A DNA stretch of 33,470 nucleotides, taken from NCBI GenBank assembly GCA_016758965.1, contig JAEPRB010000345.1, positions 1 to 33,470 on the forward strand, in the 5' to 3' direction. Of this stretch, positions 11,860 through 21,665 are shown piece by piece. The translations under genes and the position numbers were made by a program. Under the pieces are notes generated by a model that saw only the letters and a program-made list of their open reading frames with translations, did no database searches and had not been told where the DNA came from. Each line of letters starts with the position of its first letter. The stretch's first letter is position 1. The stretch comes from Circinella minor. Its lineage: Eukaryota > Mucoromycota > Mucoromycetes > Mucorales > Lichtheimiaceae.

Positions 11860-12300
11860 GTAAGTTTTCCGGAGTAGTGTATGAGACAAGGAGTTTGCGA
11901 CAATGACCAGCTTTTAAGCAAGACTGCCAGTTCATACGGCCATTTTGTTCTTATTTGAATGATTCAACAAGCCCAATGTCTTCGTCCACTATTGTATGTG
12001 TTCGCTTTAATTGTGGCCCCATGGGTAAAGGTTCAGGAAAATCCAGTCCATCCGATTACTGTGAGGGAGGCTGAATCATCCACGATTTTGGCCTTTACTT
12101 CATCATTGTAATGTATACCTTTTTCACAGATCCATCGCTTCTTCTTGAGTGGTTTCTTTGAGTTAAATTTATCAAGAATACTTCCAAATTAGTGTTTGTT
12201 CGTTTAGCATGTCGTTTCCACAGCCAATTGAAAATTTTGTTCATATGTTTTCCTGAGGCAGGCACTAAAAGTCGTGCCACCCGGCTGTGTTTAATTTATT
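11860..12300 (-). pseudogene. Degenerate coding remnant, unidentified
   Basis: The minus strand has higher GC and protein-like reading frames broken by stops and frame changes: 61 codons open at 12280-12095, then open pieces in other frames down to about 11860. This looks like a decayed coding region, perhaps transposon-derived. I do not recognise the protein. Confidence 0.3.
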
Positions 12301-12726
12301 CCGCTCTGCTTGGTCGTGCCATTGATTTTTCCTTACTACCCTGCCCTGCAAGTTGTACCTTTGCATAAATAATAATTACGTTAAAAAAGCCAGTGCTTTT
12401 GTTTCGTTTTAAATAATTTTCTTTTTGGTTCAGTAGTATGATAATAATGAATTACCTTATTCAACTTATTAAAAGCAAATGACAAGTTAAAAAATAAAAA
12501 TATTGTACATTTATATTACATATAGAGTACGAAATTATAACAAGAGAGTGATAAATAATGCGAAAGTTGATTATATCTTTTTACTAAAGAAAAAGTAAAA
12601 ATAATATAAATGTTAGTAGTAAAAAATCATAAAATAGGCATAATAACCATTAAAAAAAAAGATGAAGAAGACCAAATGTGTATTTATAAGATAAACTATT
12701 TCCCAAAAATCATAATTGGAATTGTA

Positions 12727-13960
12727 TGGTGCATTTCACTTGTAATCGCCAATAAATTCCACTGATTTCTAGAAGCTTCAGCTTTACACTAAATCAATAT
12801 TTTGTAAATCCACACTTTAAGTATCATTTTTAAGCTTGTTATAAACAATTATTAAAGTTTAGAAAGTTGTAAAAATGTTTTAAAAAAAAGTTGAAGTTTG
12901 CCAAAGTTGGTCGGTCATAGCCCATTTCTGACCTTTTTGGCTGGGCAAGAGACAAAATTGAAAGATGAAAACTACATATCGGAGTTCTCAAGCATAGGTG
13001 GAGTAAATCACGTGATACAAGTAGTAGGTGAAAATATTAGAATGAGCTGTAACACAACAGTATCGCAATATTGGAATCTAAGGCCATAATATAAAGATAA
13101 GAAACTATAGAAAAAACTTTTAGTCTACCAAAAATATACATATATTTGATAAAGTTTACTTCATTTAATATTAATGCTCAAACAAATTAACTGTACTATA
13201 TTTCTCATATTTATAAGCTTCATAATATTACAGTAGTGTGTGCTGTAGTTATTTTTGCTATTAATTAAAAAGAATGAGAAAATCGAGAGTTCTAAGTTCT
13301 AAGTGCTAATATTAATTGCAGAATTGATTCTGAAAATAATTAAATACTAAAGAGAAACGTTAACTATTATTTTCCCAATAATGAGATTAAAAAAGTTAAC
13401 TTTTCATATATTATATTTTTTTTTGATTTAGTCATTAATTTTTTTTTTATATTTTTCCAAAAAATCGTTAATTTCGAGAAATAATTTTTTTTAAAAATTA
13501 AACGTAATATCTGAAAGAAACAGAAAAATGAAAATTAACGATAACAATTATATAATATAAATCGTTTCTCAAAGGCAATGTAATACTAAGTACATTGATA
13601 AGTTTCTTGATTTTGGTTTATGCAAAACATAAGAAAAAAATGTAAAATAGGGTCGGAGGGAGTCAGTTTTAAGTTTTAAGCTATGATATAAGACTATTGA
13701 GTAATGTAATGTATATATCTGCTTAAATTTATAAACACATATTAGTGTTTTATCAGAACATAATCATACTATAAGCATACAAAAAAGGTAGTAGAATTTA
13801 TTAAAAGTTTTAGTATAGAACACTTAACTTTATGATGGCACAAAAACAACTATATGTTAAAAGTAATATATGTAACACAAATCACCAAATAAAGAAGCGG
13901 ATTTTAAAATTGAAAATTGAAATAAAATAAATTATTGGCGATTACAAGTGAAATGCACCA
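12727..13960. mobile_element. Non-autonomous DNA transposon, TA-flanked, family 1 copy 1
   Basis: Perfect 29-bp terminal inverted repeats (12727-12755 and 13932-13960; start TGGTGCATTTCACTTGTAAT) are flanked on both sides by TA (12725-12726, 13961-13962). A TA target duplication is typical of Tc1/mariner/IS630-type elements. The 1.2-kb interior has no transposase frame. A relative with 21 of 25 matching TIR bases lies at 27552-28644, and the first 200 or so interior bases are also alike. The right end lies 140 bp before the start codon of zinc-finger gene copy A. Confidence 0.8.
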
Positions 13961-14100
13961 TACGTTCACTTGAACTACTATTTTTTACAATTACAACAAC
14001 CGTTACATTATTTTTTTTTTATATTCCTTCAAAAAAAACCTTATACCTCCATAACGTCATTTATACTTTTCTACTATACATGTATTATATAAGTTATCCT

Positions 14101-16344
14101 ATGTCCTATTCAGAAGATATATATTCTAGCCTCACTTACCTTGACATTGCTAATACTAATGAATCACCATCCACATATATTGGTGGTACATCAAATCAGC
14201 AACAAAATTATGATAATGATGTTCTTGAACGAACAGAAAGGTTTGTTACTTTTAAAATTTATTCATAATTATGGAAAATTAAACTTGCATAATATCATTA
14301 ACATGACTGAGGAAATTATTTCATTTTTATAATTTTCAGTCAGCTCGCCAAAAAACAATTCTTTTTTCATATTGATGATTCGGTATCACCAAATTAGTTA
14401 GTATTAGAACAACAACAATACCAGCAACAGCATTATGATAATAATGTTCTTGAACAAACAGAAAGGTCTGTTACTCTTTATATTTATTCATAATTATGGA
14501 ATATTAATGTTGCATAATATCATTAACATGACTGAGGAAATTATTTCATTTTTATAATTTTCAGTCAGCTCTCCAAAGAACAACTCTATTTTGATCTTGA
14601 TGATTTGGTATCACCAAATCAGTTACAATATCAACAACAACAACAACAATCGAATTCACAATATCAACAACAATATCAACAACAACATCAAAAATATCAA
14701 CAATATCAACAACAACAGCAACAACAATACCAACAACAACCGATAGATCGTATGCAAAATAGCAGGTATGTGAATAATGAGAAGGAAGAAGAAAAGAAAC
14801 GAAAAATCTTCTCATCTTTAAAAATATGATTAGAATGAGTATTTTGGAGTCTAACGTCTTTCGGATACATATATAGAAGCACGGACTCTGTGGAGGCCCT
14901 CTCTTCTCACAATTTAGTTTTGCAGAATTTTGTCAATTCAAGTTCTAATAACGACTGTCAGTCAGGTACGCATGTTAGAAATTTTCTTTTTGAATTAACC
15001 AAAGTGTGAAATTTTCAAACATAAAACATATTATTCCATTTTCATTATTATTTAACTCACCAGCATGTGAAATCATACTTATCATAATACTTGAACCAAA
15101 TTCTCGTAAACTTTTTTTTTTCAAAACAGCTTATAATCCTCAAGGCAATTTTACTACATGGAACAATCCACTTCAAATTCAACAGGAAATCCCATGTAAC
15201 CCACAAATACATTTGATGCATTATTACGAACAAATTTGTTTGCGGTACAAACTACTTATTTCATCAGTTTTTTTTTTTTTTTTTATTTCTGTTTAGTTTG
15301 TAACGTTTCCAATGTAATGCAATTCGATAATACGTAACGACACGTTTGATCAAATTACACGCCTGATTAGCACCTTTATACAGAATAGTGTAGTTCTTCA
15401 AGAGGCTTGTAAGGATTTAAGCTTAAAGCAAGCATATCAAGTAGCTTTTAACTATATTTTGGTATATGATTGATTTTACAATATATATATATAAATGACA
15501 CTCGTCAGAAAAACAATGAGAATGTATGCATTTTGTCTAGAAAGCTGACTAGTGATTAATATAGAATTCTCGATTCAAAGAAGAAGGTCAGCGCCATAAT
15601 ACAATAAGTTCGGAAGCTGCTACTGTGAATGGTCATCAAACTTTTAATTCGCTTCTATCGCCACGATCGTCAGAGAGCCAACTACTACATTTTGGTACAA
15701 TGGAACATTGCAAAAATTTAACCGGAAACATTGACTTGAGTGTGCCTTTACCCGTTATGAGCGATAATGAAGCTGGTGCAGATAAAACTGTGCTGATTAA
15801 ATTCGGCCCACAGACAAATTGTGAATCATTCAATCCAGCGGAAAATGCAAAGGATACGAGCAAGTTCACGTGCATGGTTGGAGGATGTTCCAACAAGGCG
15901 TATTCAAGAAGTCGTGAATTATGGTCCAGACATATTTTGACAAAACATTTTAACTATGGAACTATAATATATACATGTTCAATCGACCCAAATCATGCAG
16001 GTGTCATACGAACAGCATCAAGAAAGGAAGCTTGTTTGAACCATTTAAAGAATTGTTGGAAAAAGTGGAAGCTCACACACCATAAAAATTACTCCAATAT
16101 GACCAGCCCCCCTGAACACTTATATTCTGTTGCTAAACTTATTGTGGGAAAGTTTTGGTGTGACTTTAAAGACTGTATTTACAACTCATCCACGGAAGAA
16201 GAACTTGAAGAACATGTTTTCGACCAACATGATTATGTAAATAAAAAAGGAGCTACCTATCCGTGTTCTGATACGAGTTCGATGTCCAAGGGCAAGGAGC
16301 AAATTCATCATGGATCATGTAGCAAAATGCACAAAGAAACATGA
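14101..16344 (+). CDS. Gln-rich zinc-finger protein, copy A
   Basis: Six-exon model: 14101-14240, 14565-14765, 14877-14965, 15130-15244, 15371-15461, 15565-16344. It gives 471 residues, all junctions are GT-AG and in phase, and copy B has the same structure. The N-terminus is Ser/Tyr/Asn-rich, exon 2 encodes a Tyr-Gln-Gln-Gln-type tract, and exon 6 carries three zinc-binding-like units: C315/C320/H335/H340, C350/H356/H372/C376 and C411/C416/H429/H434 (C2H2 spacing C-x4-C-x12/14-H-x4-H for the first and third). A DNA-binding or regulatory role is inferred from fingers plus polyQ. A second version of exon 2 (14340-14465) contains an in-frame TAG at 14395-14397, so the full protein needs that exon skipped. 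The ATG at 14101 is chosen because it aligns with the start of copy B; the upstream in-frame extension begins inside a transposon end. Family not recognised. Confidence 0.65.
14197..14625 (+). repeat. 225-bp tandem duplication of an exon-intron-exon segment in copy A
   Basis: The segment at about 14197-14400 is repeated at about 14422-14625 with a constant offset of 225 bp and no indel. Each unit has the end of exon 1, a 99-nt intron (14241-14339 and 14466-14564) and the start of exon 2. In the first unit the codon corresponding to CAG at 14620 is TAG at 14395. Copy B has a single unit. Confidence 0.85.
14625..14743 (+). repeat. CAA/CAG-rich repeat encoding the Gln/Tyr tract of copy A
   Basis: A run of CAA, CAG and TAT/TAC codons encodes a Gln-rich stretch with Tyr every three to seven residues. 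It is less regular than the equivalent tract in copy B. Confidence 0.9.
15149..15710 (+). repeat. Near-identical tract shared with copy B (partner 25249-25811)
   Basis: By eye these 562 bp match 25249-25811 base for base except that a poly-T in an intron is 17 nt here and 18 there. The tract covers most of exon 4, two complete introns, exon 5 and the start of exon 6, and ends abruptly after GGAACATTG inside exon 6. Confidence 0.9.
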
Positions 16345-17517
16345 GACCGATTCACTTTATGTAAATAGAAATCCCCATGTACTATAATATGTATGCTTTA
16401 TCTTTTTGTACCATAATTTCCCATTTCTCCATTTTTTTTTCTGATATCATATAATGTTATATCAATCGAAATTAATAAGAAATAAACAGACGTTAAAAAG
16501 TCAACGAGACCCAAAAGAACAATAATTGAACTGAAGTTCATTAAAATAAAATATTATCTCTATTTATATGAATCTTATTATTGATGGGATACTTTATTAA
16601 AAAATATGTGTATACGGATATACGTGAGACTTATGTTTGTCATGACCATGTGAATTATGAATATAAGATAAATGACATTAAGATTAGACTTTGTGCAGTT
16701 GACGATATGATTTATCTACGCAGATGTTATTTGTTATTATTATAGAAGACGGACCTCTGTGTTCTTACAAATCATGGTCCAAATAGGGAAATACACGAAA
16801 TAGTAGCAAAGCATAATTAAAGATACGCTATACTTTAATACTTAAAATGAAAAATAATTATCTTTATGAATAACATGTGTTGGATACAGCATATAATAAT
16901 ATATTCCTATTAGTATATTTTCAATTAATGTCTAGGCTACTACGTAGTAGTATTATTAAAAACTCTACGTATAGAAACAGTAGCGACTTTATATTGTTAT
17001 TACGTCCCGTTCGGAAAATATAAGAAGTTCCGAGTAAAAAAAAAACTCAAGAAATAAGGGAAATTATATCAATAAATTATTCAATAAAAAGAAAAATTAT
17101 TAAAAGGGCGGTTTTTATAACTAGCAAATTCAACCGATCAAATAGTCGGGAAAAGAGTTTATTTCAATAAAAATGAAAGAGAGTGAACTAATTGTTATCT
17201 TGTTTGAAAGGAAGAAACTATCCTTTTTATACTAATTATTTAATTATCTAACTCCTTAATTCGAATCTTGTTCCAGGTGAAAGTGAATACAATTTCAGGT
17301 AAAATCGAATCTTGCTCCAGGTAAAATCGAATCAATATTTCAGGTATGATTAATTCTTATTGGATAGAGTTGAAAATTACTATTGATTGTAAAACTTCTA
17401 GTATTTATTTAGGCAAGGCAAAATACTCATGATAATAATAATATTTTTAATAAAGAGAAGATAGAATAAATAAAGTAAAAAGAGTATAACAGATATATAA
17501 AAAATAGTTGTGAAAAT

Positions 17518-17562
17518 ACTGATGGTACTGATAGTACTGATAGTACTGATAGTACTGATAGT
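17518..17562. repeat. Five tandem 9-bp ACTGATAGT units
   Basis: Five consecutive 9-bp units, the first with one mismatch (ACTGATGGT), followed by decaying AATGATAAT-like units. Confidence 0.95.
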
Positions 17563-17930
17563 AATGATAATAATGATACCTAAGAAAAAAATAGACGGAA
17601 ACCCCTGAAAATAGGGGCAACAATATGATATGTTTTTATTCCAGAAGTGGAGAGAAGGTAACCTATTGATGTATTAGTATATATCTATCATCATATAAAT
17701 TAAAATACCAATAAATAAGACTGAGTTATTGGTGATCCGTCATTAATAATGTTATTCTCAATATTTTTTATGCAAGTTGTATACCCCAAGTGGATTTGAA
17801 ATAAATTCAAGTGAAAGTGACTTTTTTTTTAAAAAAAAAGAAAAGTCAAATTCATTTGGGGTGAAATAAGAGCTTAATATTTAGAGCACTGTGCGGCTGA
17901 AAAACACTTTCTACTGCGTACCACAAAATT

Positions 17931-18020
17931 GGTATTAGTCCCCCCCCTCTGATCGGCGATAATACCTGAGAATTAATTATGTGCATGAATATTTATTTTA
18001 TAGAATGCAGGTGACTGATT
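17931..18020 (+). repeat. Dispersed repeat, copy 1 (partner 30307-30398)
   Basis: About 90 bp resembling 30307-30398: GGTATTAGTC, a C run, CTCTGATCGG, then GAGAATTAATTA and an ATTTATTTT segment, ending CAGGTGACTGAT. A TATTTAAG box and a C/T-rich stretch with TTTCTTACAATC follow within 130 bp, which could fit the promoter part of a decayed LTR, but no LTR ends or partner were found. Confidence 0.5.
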
Positions 18021-18233
18021 ATTCCCCAAAAACCTGCATTTTATTTTTCTCCTGTTAGTATTTAAGAATTGTAGTGAAAACAGACTTCTTTTTCAATTCA
18101 ATCTTTCTTACAATCATTCCATTATCATTACGTAACAAAAAAATGGCTGGAAAGATAACAAAAATCGTCATTGTTCATTATAAAAATTAATGATCTAATT
18201 TGCATGGATACCTATAATTAGGTAATAAATGTA

Positions 18234-18705
18234 CAGGATTTTGCTTTCGATCACGCCCACGAACAGAAATTTTTCATCTACGAGCTTTTTTTTTTCATGC
18301 CTGGCCTTTGAATTTTAGCCAAAGAGCAGGGAATTTTCGACTACGAACTCGCTATTTTCGCGAGTGAGACTCTAATTTTTCAAGAGCGGGCTTAGAAAAT
18401 TCGCTTGTGGTTTTTTATTTTTCATGTAAGAGCTTAATAATTTCGTGAACGAACTCTTTCACTATTGCTCATAAAATTATTTGAGTTCGTTCATGAAATT
18501 ATTAAGCTCTTACATGAAAAATAAAAAACCACAAGCGAATTTTCTAAGCCCGCTCTTGAAAAATTAGAGTCTCACTCGCGAAAATAGCGAGTTCGTAGTC
18601 GAAAATTCCCTGCTCTTTGGCTAAAATTCAAAGGCCGGGCATGAAAAAAAAAAGCTCGTAGATGAAAAATTTCTGTTCGTGGGCGTGATCGAAAGCAAAA
18701 TCCTG
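18234..18705. mobile_element. Fold-back (long inverted repeat) element, 472 bp
   Basis: Two arms of exactly 223 bp (18234-18456 and 18483-18705) are inverted copies with only a couple of mismatches seen, around a 26-nt centre. Ends read CAGGATTTTGC...GCAAAATCCTG and are flanked by TA on both sides (18232-18233 and 18706-18707), as for a TA-targeting Tc1/mariner- or pogo-like non-autonomous element. No protein is encoded. Near-perfect arms suggest recent insertion. It appears to sit inside or at the edge of the dispersed repeat that continues at 18711. Confidence 0.9.
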
Positions 18706-18710
18706 TAATG

Positions 18711-19110
18711 ATAATACGTCAATATAGTGGACATTTTTAGCAATTTTCATACTGAGGAAAAGGGTGAAGCACTTGCCTTGATACACTCTCTTCTACCTTT
18801 CGGAGCAAACAGACCGAGGGTAAGGTTTTTGCCAAGCAAAATTTCTTCCAAAAAAAATTACTGGATCAGTAAAAGAAAGAATGAGTTTAATTTCAATGCT
18901 TTCCACGGGGGGGACGCCACTGACGTCAAGTGATGCCATTTTATAATTCTTTTCAGTTTATTGCGGCACAGTTACACAACATAATCCACACGTCCATCAA
19001 GTGGCGCGCTCTAACTCGTTTTAGAATATACAACAATTAGAATCTTCGCCACCCACAACACGTATTATAAAAAAAGTTATCATTATTTATTAAAGTCATA
19101 TACATACTGC
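18711..19110 (+). repeat. Dispersed ~400-bp repeat, copy 1 (partner 32085-32490)
   Basis: Highly similar to 32085-32490, with the closest match over the first 330 bp. It contains a frame reading Ala-Leu-Ile-His-Ser-Leu-Leu-Pro-Phe-Gly-Ala that is open here but frameshifted in the partner by an extra A in an A run. It also has a GTAAGG donor-like site just after it and a perfect TGACGTCA (18921-18928) kept in both copies. Probably part of a larger mobile element or a captured gene fragment; the class is unknown. Confidence 0.8.
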
Positions 19111-19328
19111 ACACCACAGGTAAAAAATATATAAATATTTACGTATATGGTTTTGAACATTTTTGTATATCAGATTTGAATATTGTTGAATATATGTATA
19201 CTAATTTATACGATTAATATAAACATTTTGTATATTTTATGATATTTTTCAATTGCTCAGTTTATTAATTGTTTGCTATTTTGTTATATTTATAAACGTG
19301 AGAGCGATTCAGTGTTGGTTACTACTAC

Positions 19329-20032
19329 CACCACGGCTAAAATGAGTACTAGAAATGAATGAATTTCCATGAATCTACATGATCACTAACGACATGAATC
19401 TCTATGAAAAGTGTCATTTCATGCAGATTCATAGATCAACGAGGATTATATTAGATATTCATAGATATTCATAAATTAATAAGCAATAGATTCATTCAGG
19501 TTCATAGATTTTCAGCACCTAGTTTTTTAATGATATATATTTTACTTTATGAACATAAGCATTATACTGTGGCTATAACATGGCTGAAACCACTTCTACT
19601 ATATTATGATAGGCACTTTGAATAATAAAATTTTCTTTTTGTGGGTCATTAACTATATGAGATGATGAGAAAAGTAGTAAAAGAAGTGCGTGAGAATGCT
19701 ACTTCTCGTCAAACGATTATGGGTTCACAAAGCATAAGTATGCGATTTCATAGATTATCATTCATATTTACAAAGCATGCATTTTCATTCATATTCATAG
19801 ATATTTTTTTATAGATATTTGTTCAGTTTTATGCATATTCATATATCATTCAGAGCCATACATTGTCATTCAGATTCATTATTTTTTGTAATAGAGATCC
19901 ATGAATTTATTTCCATGAAAATGAATGATTGTCTTTTTTCATGCATATCCATAGAGAAGCATGGCATTTCATAACCTATAGATTTATATCCATAGAGAAT
20001 TAGGTAATTGCATGCAATTTTTATCCGTGGTG
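19329..20032. repeat. Segment rich in ATTCATAGAT/ATGAAT motifs, possible transposon
   Basis: Many copies of ATTCATAGAT-like and CATGAAT-like motifs occur on both strands across about 700 bp. The segment is bounded by short inverted ends: CACCACGGCTAAAAT at 19329-19343 and its near-complement at 20017-20032. TAC is found immediately outside both ends, which could be a 3-bp target duplication. The boundaries are tentative. Confidence 0.45.
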
Positions 20033-20378
20033 TACATAGTCCACTCCTACATCATTGATATCTTTACATAGTCGTATAGGCTATCTTAGCTATTTATAAT
20101 GCTGTGGCTTCCCTGTATCTTCTTTGGAATACGTCGTTTGGCTTTTGTTACTGCTTTGATTGAGTTTGATGGTGTTACTAATGTAGTACTGGAATCATTC
20201 GCCCTTACTGTCGTTTCCATTTTCCTACTGTTTTTTGATGGCCATCCAATCTTTAAATCTACTTGAAACTTTTTGTTTGCATTCTTCCTAACCGATGCCA
20301 CCATGCTTCTCAATTCATTAGCATTATTATGTAATTTTTGTTTTTTTCTACTATTACAGAGGATCCCCGTTAATTCCA

Positions 20379-20430
20379 TATCCGTTAATTTTCACACCTC
20401 AATAACTTCACAAAAAATGAAGGAATGGTA
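20379..20430 (+). repeat. TATCCGTTAATTTTCACACC repeat, copy 1
   Basis: The 20-bp core at 20379-20398 is identical to 21127-21146 in the same orientation, and about 30 further bases are similar in both (a CTTCACAAAAAA or TTTCACAAAAAA block, then GG-containing sequence). Confidence 0.75.
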
Positions 20431-21126
20431 AAAATAACATAAGAAAATTTTCACATCCCCCTTAATTTCACTTTTACAGCACTTAGCGGCACTGAATCCT
20501 TAACGGGTATGTAAATCAAAAAAAAAATTATGTGATAAATATAAGGATTGTAATTAAATTAGTATACAGAATGGGTTACTTTTTTTATTACGCCATTTGC
20601 ATGTTTTTTCTTAAGAGTTTATTCAATGTTTATTCTCTTCTTGTTTTTCTCGTTTCAAGTCTTTGCATATAGTACTAATATCAGGTGCCTTAAACAGCTT
20701 GAATTCATTTTTAGCCCATCATGCTAGCGATCGGTTTGTCATGGTTCGTGGGTTAAGTTTTTTTTCTCAGCCAGAATACTATACTGTTCAGCTGTCAAGC
20801 CAACATTAGATTCGGTTACGTACTGTTATTTTGTTTTGGTATATATAAAGCAAAAATATAGAAAGATGAAAAGAAAAAGATGAAAAAATGTAATAATATA
20901 AAAAATAAATTATCTCTGCACTAATATATAACTTTTTTTCAAAAGAAAAAAAAAGTGTTATAGACGTGCTCGGATAAAAAAAAGAAATAGTTACAAAAAT
21001 GCATCAAGAACAATCGCATAAAAATAATTTATTAATTAATACGTATTTTGATACAATAAAAGATATACGTACAGCAGTGGGCTGAAGTATTCAATATATG
21101 CACACTCTTTGAGAAAAATTTCATAG

Positions 21127-21176
21127 TATCCGTTAATTTTCACACCCCTTTATTTTCACAAAAAAAATGGAAAATG
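21127..21176 (+). repeat. TATCCGTTAATTTTCACACC repeat, copy 2
   Basis: Second direct copy of the 20-bp core, 748 bp downstream of the first, with a similar following sequence. Could be an end of a decayed transposon. Confidence 0.75.
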
Positions 21177-21665
21177 GCCCTATGAAATTAACGTCAAAAT
21201 TCATTATAAAAAGAAGCACATGAAGTGGCTTCTTTATGTCAAAAATGAAAATAATTACAAATAATTGAGGCACAAAGAATATCAAAATTGATTACACCTG
21301 ACATATCCACCGAAAATAAATCCAGGGGGTGCTCAAGTGAGAACAAGAAAAGTCTCTTTTTAATGATTTTTATCATTGGGGACCCTTTAAAAACTGTGCA
21401 CCACTTTTTCGCGCACCAAAGAAAACCAAAATCACAACAGCTAGTAGCGCACTACGTATCGTGCACGTCCATTTTTTTTTCTTTCAATGAATGTTTTATG
21501 AAAATTCTCGCATTATCTACGTATTCAAGAAAGTATATCCAATTGGTTACGTATTATAACGAAGAGCACTTGTTTATTTTGATGCTGAGATCGCTATATT
21601 AAATTAACACTTGAGATCGGCTGGGCAATGCATTCAGTACAAACCGATCATCACCCTTAAAAAAG

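Larger units (their letters stand above)
10767..12726. other. Intergenic region with degraded coding remnants
   Basis: About 2 kb upstream of the ANK-DIL gene. The first 400 bp are A/T- and C-run-rich and should contain that gene's promoter. From about 11300 to 12350 the composition is less AT-rich than its surroundings and holds two degenerate coding-like stretches, listed separately. A T run of 20 or more lies near 11818-11837. The rest (12350-12726) is plain AT-rich sequence. Confidence 0.5.
16345..18233. other. AT-rich region 3' of copy A
   Basis: About 1.9 kb without a convincing gene. It holds the 3' UTR of copy A, short imperfect repeats of a CGAATCTTG(C/T)TCCAGG unit near 17265-17320, the 9-bp tandem repeat at 17518, an imperfect inverted repeat at about 17785-17860 with CCCCAA ends and a T9A9 centre, a dispersed repeat copy at 17931 and a 9-bp-stem hairpin (18004-18012 with 18032-18040). 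Confidence 0.5.
19111..21665. other. AT-rich region with low-complexity motif cluster and short repeats
   Basis: About 2.5 kb without a convincing gene. Besides the motif-rich segment at 19329-20032 it holds direct repeats starting TATCCGTTAATTTTCACACC at 20379-20398 and 21127-21146, each followed by a related TTCACAAAAAA stretch. These look like transposon ends, but a matching inverted end was not found. Confidence 0.45.

Noticed and set aside
13948..14100. In-frame upstream extension of copy A by about 51 codons
   Set aside because: Begins with GTG inside a transposon terminal repeat, and copy B has nothing equivalent; the ATG at 14101 aligns with the start of copy B.
15006..15296. 96-codon frame, plus strand, inside copy A
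   Set aside because: Its second half coincides with exon 4, but it runs through an intron and a poly-T; the spliced model, shared by both copies, explains the coding part.
17518..17562. CRISPR-like array
   Set aside because: Units are 9 bp with no spacers; a simple tandem repeat.
20086..20379. 97-codon open frame, minus strand, Lys/Ser/Thr-rich
   Set aside because: No recognisable domain, starts within a repeat core, and frames of this length are expected occasionally; kept only as a note.
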